From the NCBI GenBank assembly GCA_030526445.1, contig JAUNCV010000062.1, forward strand, positions 1 to 10,770: DNA of 10,770 nucleotides, written 5' to 3'. Shown piece by piece: positions 1-5,636 of this stretch. Every line of letters starts with the position of its first letter. Within the stretch, counting starts at the first letter, position 1. The stretch comes from Bacteroidales bacterium. Its GTDB lineage: Bacteria > Bacteroidota > Bacteroidia > Bacteroidales > UBA3663. The position numbers were made by a program, and so were the translations under genes. The notes under the pieces were generated by a model. That model did no database searches. It was not told the origin of the DNA and worked only from the letters and a program-made list of their open reading frames with translations.

Positions 1-1491
1 AGCACACCAATTGATATGGATGAGCAGGCTGCGAATAAAGAGCGCATTAAGCAAACTCTTTTAGATTATGGCATTGAGATTCAAAATATCACAGCCATGG
101 TGGGCCCAACCATCACTTTGTTCGAGATAGTTTTGGTTAATGGTACCAAAATCAGTCGCGTAAAAAGTTTGAGTGATGAAATTGCAATGAGCATTGCTGC
201 TAAGACTGGTATTCGTATCATTGCTCCAATTCCTGGCAAGTGTGCTATTGGTATTGAGGTGCCAAACAAAGATCCACAAACTGTATCGATGCGCGAGTGT
301 ATCCAGAGCCGAGCATTTCAAGAGAGCCGAGCTGCTTTGCCTGTAGCTTTGGGAAAAACCATTACTAATGAGGTTTTCACCTTCGATTTGGCTAAAGCTC
401 CGCATATGCTTGTTGCTGGTGCAACTGGTCAGGGTAAGTCTGTAGGTCTTAACGCAATCATCACTTCTCTGCTCTATAAGAAGCATCCTTCTCAGCTTAA
501 AATTGTTTTGGTTGATCCAAAGATGGTTGAGTTTGCCATTTATAGTGCTATTGATAAGCATTTTCTGGCCAAATTACCCGATGCTGAAGATCCAATCATC
601 ACAGATACAAGCAAAGTGGTTGAAACGCTCAAGAGTCTCTGTGCGGAGATGGAAGATCGCTATGCTTTGCTCAAAGAGGCAGGATGTCGAAAGTTGGAGG
701 AATATAATGATAAGTTTATTCATCGTAAACTCAATCCAAAGAAGCATATTGATGCTCCTTTGGGCAGCAAGCAGGGTACTCATCACCATTATTTACCCTA
801 CATTGTTGCTATTGTCGATGAGTATGGAGATCTCATTATGACTGCAGGCAAAGAGGTAGAGTTGCCTATTGCTCGAATAGCACAGAAGGCTCGTGCCGTT
901 GGTATTCATATGATTATTGCCACTCAGCGACCTTCGGCCAAGATTGTGACTGGTATTATCAAAGCCAATTTCCCAGCACGTATTGCTTTCCGCGTCTCTT
1001 CACAGACCGATTCTAGTATTATTCTTGATCAGAGTGGAGCACAAAATCTTATCGGCCGAGGAGATCTTTTCATCTCTCTTGGCGATCGATTTGAGCGTGT
1101 TCAGTGTGCATTTGTTGATACTCCAGAAGTTGTTCGAGTCAATGAATTCATTGCTCAGCAGCAGTCTTATCCAACATCCTATATTCTTCCCGAGCCTAAA
1201 CCAGAACCAGGAGAGGGATCTGACGAGGGTGGTAGCTCAGCATCAGTCGATCTTAATCAGCTTGATCCGCTCTTTAATGAGTGTGCAGAACTGGTTGTGG
1301 CCACCGGTCAGGGTTCTACCTCTATGATTCAGCGCAAGTTTGGCATAGGTTATAATCGTGCTGGTCGTATCATGGATCAACTTGAAGCGGCAGGAATCGT
1401 GGGTGCTTACCAAGGCAGTAAAGCTCGTTCTGTGCTTATTACCAGTGATATGGAGTTGCAGAACGTTTTGGCTGATATTCGTAACAGATAA
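1..1491 (+). CDS. ftsK: FtsK/SpoIIIE DNA translocase, 5'-truncated by the window edge
   Basis: This is the C-terminal motor of FtsK, the septum-anchored hexameric ATPase that pumps chromosomal DNA and helps resolve dimers at division. The frame is open from base 1 (visible residues S-T-P-I-D-M), so the ATG at 16 is internal; the N-terminal membrane domain and linker lie outside the window. In visible numbering, the alpha domain comes first. The Walker A motif GATGQGKS is at 140-147 and the Walker B motif IVDEYGDL is around D273. The stretch IARIAQKARAVGIHMIIATQ is a textbook FtsK signature. An acidic, Gly/Ser-rich linker near 399-417 leads to a C-terminal winged-helix gamma domain (about 422-485) of the type that reads polar DNA motifs. 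One deviation is that the segment usually reading DSRTILD in the family is DSSIILD here, so a divergent paralog is possible. The gene ends in a hairpin shared with the convergent kinase gene. Confidence 0.95.
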   Translation, partial: STPIDMDEQAANKERIKQTLLDYGIEIQNITAMVGPTITLFEIVLVNGTKISRVKSLSDEIAMSIAAKTGIRIIAPIPGKCAIGIEVPNKDPQTVSMRECIQSRAFQESRAALPVALGKTITNEVFTFDLAKAPHMLVAGATGQGKSVGLNAIITSLLYKKHPSQLKIVLVDPKMVEFAIYSAIDKHFLAKLPDAEDPIITDTSKVVETLKSLCAEMEDRYALLKEAGCRKLEEYNDKFIHRKLNPKKHIDAPLGSKQGTHHHYLPYIVAIVDEYGDLIMTAGKEVELPIARIAQKARAVGIHMIIATQRPSAKIVTGIIKANFPARIAFRVSSQTDSSIILDQSGAQNLIGRGDLFISLGDRFERVQCAFVDTPEVVRVNEFIAQQQSYPTSYILPEPKPEPGEGSDEGGSSASVDLNQLDPLFNECAELVVATGQGSTSMIQRKFGIGYNRAGRIMDQLEAAGIVGAYQGSKARSVLITSDMELQNVLADIRNR

Positions 1492-1497
1492 AATAAG

Positions 1498-1530
1498 AAG
1501 GTGAACAAAACTGTTCACCTTTTTATTTTT
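1498..1530. terminator. Terminator shared by ftsK and the convergent kinase gene
   Basis: A perfect 9-bp stem, AAGGTGAAC (1498-1506) with GTTCACCTT (1513-1521), has a 6-nt loop and is followed by a T-rich run (1520-1530). It suits Rho-independent termination of ftsK 7 bp after its stop. On the minus strand the following run is weaker (CTTATTTTAT). The kinase stop codon (1515-1517) lies inside the right arm of the stem, so the kinase message would terminate right at its last codons. Confidence 0.85.
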
Positions 1531-2375
1531 AGAAGTGGTCCTTGATTTTCTAGTTTTAGAGAAGCTACTTTTGAAGCAAATTTACCTGCTTCCTCCACTG
1601 ATGCTCCTATTGCTCGTTGATACACATATCCCATTACGTATGTATCACCGCAACCGGTAGCATCTACTAATCTTTTTGGTGGGATGGGGGCAATTTCGTG
1701 GAATGTTTGTGTACTGCTGTCATAAATGAGAGAACCATAACTTCCAAAAGTTAATAATACTTCTCGAACACCCCATTCAGCCAGTTTAAGTGCTGCTTTT
1801 TTTGCTTCGGTTTCACCTGTCAATACTTCCATCTCATATTCGTTGAGTTTGAGGATATCAACGTGTTTTAGTAATTTTTGTTTCTCATGCCAGTCTACAG
1901 CATGCACCTCTTCTCCTTGTACCTCACGCAGGTAACCTTGCACATCCACAACCAAACAACTTTGTTTATGAAGTTGCTCAAATGCTTCAACGGGAAAGTC
2001 GTGAGCCAGCAAACTGCCAAGAATCGTGTATCGAGCCTTGATGTTTGTGACTTGTTCTAGCGTAAATGCATTGGCTTTTGCTAACACTTTTTGTGTTCTG
2101 TGGTTGAAGTTCTCCCCATATTTGTTTTCGAAGAAGAGAGTCTTTTCTGAAGGAAAGCATATTACTTCACATCCTTCATTGCGCAAATCTTCTACAGGCT
2201 TTCGATCTGTGGTTGCCATTGCGGTAATTAGTGCCCAGCGTATTTTTTTTTCTGCATCGATAGCTTTTAATCCTTGTGCCACATACCAAGCCGTACCTCC
2301 TGCTTGATAATTTATTGTTTCGGGGGTAACTATGCGGTCTTTTGTGATGTGACCGACGCAAACAATATCGTACAT
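1515..2375 (-). CDS. PfkB-family carbohydrate/nucleoside kinase
   Basis: This is a cytoplasmic ribokinase-superfamily kinase that phosphorylates a sugar or nucleoside using ATP; the substrate cannot be told from sequence. The 286-residue length fits the family (about 280-330). The N-terminus VCVGHITKDRIV is the usual first strand. GGTAWYVAQGL at 26-36 is the glycine-rich substrate-side motif. NEYE at 178-181 matches the NxxE Mg/phosphate motif. DATGCGDTYVMGY at 238-250 is PfkB signature 2, the anion hole with D244 as expected catalytic base. The start at 2375 is chosen because MYDIVCVG begins directly with the first strand. A good promoter lies upstream (2434-2464), back to back with that of DUF4254. 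Its last codons and stop lie within the shared terminator. The gene is monocistronic and the context gives no pathway hint. The family call is firm; ribokinase, fructokinase or adenosine-kinase-like activity cannot be separated. Confidence 0.9.
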   Translation of the reverse strand: MYDIVCVGHITKDRIVTPETINYQAGGTAWYVAQGLKAIDAEKKIRWALITAMATTDRKPVEDLRNEGCEVICFPSEKTLFFENKYGENFNHRTQKVLAKANAFTLEQVTNIKARYTILGSLLAHDFPVEAFEQLHKQSCLVVDVQGYLREVQGEEVHAVDWHEKQKLLKHVDILKLNEYEMEVLTGETEAKKAALKLAEWGVREVLLTFGSYGSLIYDSSTQTFHEIAPIPPKRLVDATGCGDTYVMGYVYQRAIGASVEEAGKFASKVASLKLENQGPLLKIKR

Positions 2376-2433
2376 CTTTTAAAATATTTATTCAGCTACT
2401 AGTTTCTGATGCTTATAAACCAAAGTATCAGTG

Positions 2434-2464
2434 CAAAAATAGCAAGTTTTTGACATACGAGCAA
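2434..2464 (-). promoter_or_regulatory. Bacteroidetes-type promoter of the PfkB kinase gene
   Basis: Read on the minus strand, TTG (2464-2462) is followed after 20 bp by TATTTTTG (2441-2434), matching the TAnnTTTG -7 element at the normal spacing. The predicted start is near 2429, giving a leader of about 50 nt before the ATG at 2375. Confidence 0.6.
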
Positions 2465-2481
2465 CTTTTTTCAACTTTTTA

Positions 2482-2513
2482 TTTGGCCGTTGAGCCGATA
2501 ATGTGTATCTTTG
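2482..2513 (+). promoter_or_regulatory. Bacteroidetes-type promoter of the DUF4254 gene
   Basis: TTTG (2482-2485), a 20-bp spacer and TATCTTTG (2506-2513) match the phylum's primary sigma consensus in both boxes and in spacing. Transcription would start near 2517-2519, about 27 nt before the ATG. The -33 boxes of this and the divergent kinase promoter are only 17 bp apart, so the two polymerase sites could compete. Confidence 0.75.
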
Positions 2514-2544
2514 CGGCATAAGTAATCTATAAAACTCCACAATT

Positions 2545-3150
2545 ATGACCTTTACACAGCTTGCATGGCCTATTTTTGAACAGGTTATTCGCGACTATCA
2601 TGTAAACGATAATGTTGATCAGCCAATCAGTAATCCTTATGAGGCTGGTACCATCGAGGCTACTCTTTATCTTAAGAACTGGATTGACACTGTTCAGTGG
2701 CATTTCGAGGATATCATTCGTGATCCAGAAATTGATCCTGCAGCAGCGCTTGTTCTCAAGCGTCGCATCGATAAGTCTAATCAGGATCGTACCGATCTTG
2801 TTGAGATGATAGATAGTTATTTCCTTGAAAAGTATGGTCATGTTGAAAAGCAGGCCGATGCTACTATCAATACAGAGTCCCCAGCATGGGCTATTGATCG
2901 CTATTCTATTCTTGCGCTCAAGATATATCATATGCGTGAGCAGGTTGAGCGTCCTGATGCTAGTGCTGAACATGTTGCAAAGTGTCAACAGAAGCTTGAT
3001 GTGCTTCTCACTCAAAAAGAGGATCTCGGTTCTGCTATTGATCAACTTCTGGCAGATATTGAGGCAGGACGCAAGTACATGAAAGTCTATAAGCAGATGA
3101 AGATGTACAATGATGTTGAGACCAATCCAATTCTTTATGCAAAGAAGTAA
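2545..3150 (+). CDS. DUF4254 family protein, function unknown
   Basis: This 201-residue soluble protein has no signal peptide or membrane segment. I recognise it as a DUF4254 protein, a family I know mainly from Bacteroidota, from its length and conserved blocks: the start MTFTQLAWPIFEQVI, then KNWIDTVQWHFEDIIRDP (about 44-61), LKRRIDKSNQDRTDLVEMID (about 71-90), INTESPAWAIDR (about 109-120) and a C-terminal YMKVYKQMKMYND block (about 178-190). It is acidic, rich in conserved Trp, Asp and Arg, and probably all-helical. The conserved charged and Trp residues suggest an enzyme or binding protein, but no function is established that I know of. In some Bacteroides genomes I recall it beside LPS-type glycosyltransferases; no such gene is visible here. 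It appears monocistronic, with a strong promoter upstream and a strong hairpin terminator downstream. The start is supported by a leader of about 27 nt. Confidence 0.85.
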   Translation: MTFTQLAWPIFEQVIRDYHVNDNVDQPISNPYEAGTIEATLYLKNWIDTVQWHFEDIIRDPEIDPAAALVLKRRIDKSNQDRTDLVEMIDSYFLEKYGHVEKQADATINTESPAWAIDRYSILALKIYHMREQVERPDASAEHVAKCQQKLDVLLTQKEDLGSAIDQLLADIEAGRKYMKVYKQMKMYNDVETNPILYAKK

Positions 3151-3171
3151 TTATTATTAAATAATAGAAGT

Positions 3172-3206
3172 AAAAAAGCCTGGAAGTTTTTCTTCCAGGC
3201 TTTTTT
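3172..3206. terminator. Bidirectional terminator between DUF4254 and the yitT-like gene
   Basis: A perfect 15-bp inverted repeat has left arm A6-GCCTGGAAG (3172-3186), a loop of five T, and right arm CTTCCAGGC-T6 (3192-3206). The A/T tails make it a canonical Rho-independent terminator in both directions. It would close DUF4254 on the plus strand and the four-gene leuS operon on the minus strand. Confidence 0.92.
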
Positions 3207-3221
3207 GAATGATGTTGCTCA

Positions 3222-4118
3222 TTACTTTATTTTATCGAAACCTTCACCAAATACACCATGACAGAAAGTCTGGCTTACCATTGCATTTGGGTCAATGGCT
3301 TTGATTAGGTTAAATACATATTGACTTTCATATTTTCGGCAGAGCACCATTACCACTTTGACTTCTTGTTTAGAATACCAACCCTGACCTTCAAGAATTG
3401 TTACGCCACGGTTCAGTTTGTGGTTCATATCGTCGGCAATCTGCTGATAGCGTTTTGAAATGATGAGGAATTGCACCGTTTGTCGAGCGCCGTTAATAAC
3501 GTAATCGACCACAAATGTTGCAATCAAAGTGAAGACCACACCATAGACAATTGTTTCGAGCGAGCGGAACAGAATGAATGAGCTGCAGATGATTGTGATG
3601 TCTACAAACTGCATCACGCGTCCCATACTCATGCGCGAAAATTTATTTACCAAGGCTACAATTATATCTGTGCCGCCTGTAGAACCGTTGTGTACAAAGA
3701 TGATACCCAAGCCAGCACCACCCAGCATAGCACCAATCATGACGTGCATAAAGCGGTCTTCGCCCGGAGTAATGATTGGCGTTGGAATGAATGAAAGACC
3801 CCATTGCACTACGGCAATCATTACCGAAAGCATAGTCACACCTGCAATGGTGCGTATCACAAATTGCTTGTTCAGAAATTTGTAGGCCATAGCGAGCATC
3901 ACAGCATTCAAGCCCCAGATAATGATGGATGGCGACCATCCATAGGCATAATAGAAGAGAGAGGCAATACCGGTGAGGCCACCTTGCACAATTTTTTCGG
4001 GCAAGATAAAAACGTTATATCCTATGGCATATAATGTTACACCGATAAAAATAAACAAATAATCCTTCAAGTAGGCCACCATCTGTCGATGATCAACCAA
4101 TTTCTCAAATTTATTCAT
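3222..4118 (-). CDS. YitT family membrane protein (YitT/DUF161 plus DUF2179)
   Basis: This 298-residue inner-membrane protein has the normal family length. Hydrophobic segments at about 19-39, 64-82, 88-107, 123-143, 169-187 and 191-210 form the membrane part. It includes QGGLTGIA (45-52) and GSTGGTDI (145-152), the two Gly-rich motifs typical of YitT proteins. The C-terminal soluble DUF2179 domain (about 216-296) holds the recognisable NRGVTILEGQGWYS and MVLCRKYE segments. The biochemical role is not firmly known; family members are generally regarded as putative transporters, and I cannot name a substrate. It is the last gene of the leuS operon, 14 bp after the barrel gene's stop and just before a strong terminator. 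The start gives a short basic N-terminus ahead of the first helix. Confidence 0.9.
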   Translation of the reverse strand: MNKFEKLVDHRQMVAYLKDYLFIFIGVTLYAIGYNVFILPEKIVQGGLTGIASLFYYAYGWSPSIIIWGLNAVMLAMAYKFLNKQFVIRTIAGVTMLSVMIAVVQWGLSFIPTPIITPGEDRFMHVMIGAMLGGAGLGIIFVHNGSTGGTDIIVALVNKFSRMSMGRVMQFVDITIICSSFILFRSLETIVYGVVFTLIATFVVDYVINGARQTVQFLIISKRYQQIADDMNHKLNRGVTILEGQGWYSKQEVKVVMVLCRKYESQYVFNLIKAIDPNAMVSQTFCHGVFGEGFDKIK

Positions 4119-4132
4119 GTATCATTTCTTTT

Positions 4133-4810
4133 TCAGAAGAATTTGTACTGCAGTCCAATGCCAAGGCAAAGAATGTCACCAAGTGTGATGGCTTTGTTTG
4201 GAATGGCCGATATGATGGCTAAGTCGTAGGTTGATACCTCATAATAAAACGAAACTCGCTCAAAATGGGTTCTCTTTTCATGTGGTACATTCAAACTGAT
4301 GCGACTGCCTATTCCCAAATGTATTCGCATTTTTGAAGAGAATCGATAGTAGTCGCCATCGTTATATTTGTCTGGTTCTTTTACCCAAAATTCGTCGTTG
4401 AAGATTGAGTTGATGAACAAAGAAAAGACTGCAGGTTCGAACGAGAATACGGCTCTTCGGTTCCAGCTGCCGCTTTTCCTGTTGTCTACCCAGGCTCTTT
4501 TGCCCAAGCCTAAACTCCAGGGAACGAAACTTTCACGTAGAGTGAAGGTGAGTGCCTCAGTTTCTGTCTCTAGTTTCGGAAGGAAGCCAATTTGCAGATG
4601 TGTTTCCCAGCGATCGTTTTTACCATAGTCCCAACCAAGACCAAGTGAGAGAAAGCCAATATCGCCAGCATATTGCAGTGTGCCTATGCAAGGAATGGCG
4701 TTGAGCCATCGTTGCTTCACTTGCTCGACACGCAAATCATGTCCTGTAGTTTGGGCTGACACCGCAAATGTCACGAGGCACAGAAGGCTAAAAATCAATC
4801 GTTTTAACAT
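4133..4810 (-). CDS. Putative outer-membrane beta-barrel protein, unknown function
   Basis: I do not recognise a named family. The protein has about 225 residues with a clear signal peptide: basic MLKR, hydrophobic LIFSLLCLVTF, and cleavage likely after AVSA before QTT. The mature part has alternating-hydrophobicity segments rich in Gly and aromatics, such as DIGFLSLGLGWDYG, WETHLQIGFLP, MRIHLGIGSRISLN and ILCLGIGLQYKFF. The last residue is Phe, a typical outer-membrane barrel C-terminus. A barrel of about 8-10 strands is inferred. Three in-frame ATGs exist at 4825, 4813 and 4810. I prefer 4810 because it gives the cleanest signal-peptide n-region and the smallest overlap, but it still overlaps the end of the upstream lipoprotein gene by 23 bp (38 bp from 4825), suggesting translational coupling. 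It sits between a surface lipoprotein gene and yitT in the leuS operon, so an envelope role is likely. Confidence 0.75.
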   Translation of the reverse strand: MLKRLIFSLLCLVTFAVSAQTTGHDLRVEQVKQRWLNAIPCIGTLQYAGDIGFLSLGLGWDYGKNDRWETHLQIGFLPKLETETEALTFTLRESFVPWSLGLGKRAWVDNRKSGSWNRRAVFSFEPAVFSLFINSIFNDEFWVKEPDKYNDGDYYRFSSKMRIHLGIGSRISLNVPHEKRTHFERVSFYYEVSTYDLAIISAIPNKAITLGDILCLGIGLQYKFF

Positions 4811-5636
4811 CATAGCTACTGTCATCGTGAATGGTTACTATATAATACTGTCTGTCCGAAATGTCGGTAACTCCGTAAAAAAGAATACCGCATTCAAACG
4901 GATCGAGTATTTCATTGCGGTGATTGTGACCATTGAAGCATACTGGGTTCGGGAAATATTCCAGGTAGCGTTTGAATGGTTTCATCACGTTGTTGTTAAA
5001 CTGCTCATCACCAGGTCGTGAGTGCATTAGGAAAATGGTTCTCTGTATCGAATCAGGATGTTGTTTGTTTACATCGTTAATATAAATGAGTTCCTTTTCC
5101 AAAAAGTCAAAGTCGGGTACAGGAGTACTGTAATCCAACTCAAGTGCCACTGTGTTGAGTGCCTCAAAACGAACGTGTCCTATAGTGAAAGAGTAGTTTA
5201 GTTGACCGAACATCTCCTCATAGATGTGTTCGCCGTTGCCAAGAAAGTCATGGTTGCCAATGACGGTGAGCCAGGGCTTATTGAGCTTAAGAAGGCAATC
5301 GCGCATCCATACAAATTCGTTCGTGAGTCCGAAATCGGTCATGTCTCCACCATGTAGCACGAAGTCAATCTCATCGCGTTGGTTAAGATCCTTTACAACA
5401 TCTTTCGTCTCGTCATAGCGGCGTTGGGTATCACTAATAAATGCAAATTTATAGTTGTTCCCAAGTTCGAGTTTCTCGAGCCATCTGAGGTTGCTCGAAG
5501 TCAAGTGCTTTTCACCCTCAAATTTTCCTTGATAAGGGTGATATTCAAATTTGTTGCAAGAAGACATACAAAGTCCTCCCAACAGCAGAATGGCTGCTGG
5601 GAGAACGCGTTTGTATATTTTCTGGCTTTGGGTCAT
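4788..5636 (-). CDS. Calcineurin-like metallophosphoesterase lipoprotein
   Basis: This is a predicted membrane-anchored phosphoesterase facing the periplasm or surface; the substrate is unknown. The N-terminus is a lipoprotein signal (basic YKR, hydrophobic VLPAAILLLGG, lipobox-like MSSC with C27 as the lipidation site). The metallophosphoesterase motifs follow in order: ISDTQ (67-71, metal ligand D69), GGDMTD (96-101), GNHD (127-130), MHSRP (H205) and GHNH (236-239). At 282 residues it is a single-domain enzyme. The first motif, usually DxH, is DxQ (Q71), so one usual metal-ligand His is missing. All other motifs are intact, so activity is likely, with a modified site. It starts in a 1-bp overlap with the leuS stop (TAATG), and its end overlaps the barrel gene. 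Both point to an operon with coupled translation. Confidence 0.9.
   Translation of the reverse strand: MTQSQKIYKRVLPAAILLLGGLCMSSCNKFEYHPYQGKFEGEKHLTSSNLRWLEKLELGNNYKFAFISDTQRRYDETKDVVKDLNQRDEIDFVLHGGDMTDFGLTNEFVWMRDCLLKLNKPWLTVIGNHDFLGNGEHIYEEMFGQLNYSFTIGHVRFEALNTVALELDYSTPVPDFDFLEKELIYINDVNKQHPDSIQRTIFLMHSRPGDEQFNNNVMKPFKRYLEYFPNPVCFNGHNHRNEILDPFECGILFYGVTDISDRQYYIVTIHDDSSYDVKTIDF

Noticed and set aside
61..561. A 166-codon minus-strand open frame inside ftsK
   Set aside because: It is opposite conserved FtsK motor sequence including Walker A, has low-complexity unlikely protein content, and has no promoter of its own.
1..1491. Conjugative coupling protein (TraG/VirD4-like) instead of FtsK, which would suggest a mobile element
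   Set aside because: The AQKARAVGIH signature, acidic linker and C-terminal winged helix are those of chromosomal FtsK, and no other transfer genes are present.
2527..3045. A 172-codon minus-strand open frame opposite DUF4254
   Set aside because: The plus strand carries a conserved DUF4254 protein with a good promoter and terminator; the antisense frame is a shadow.
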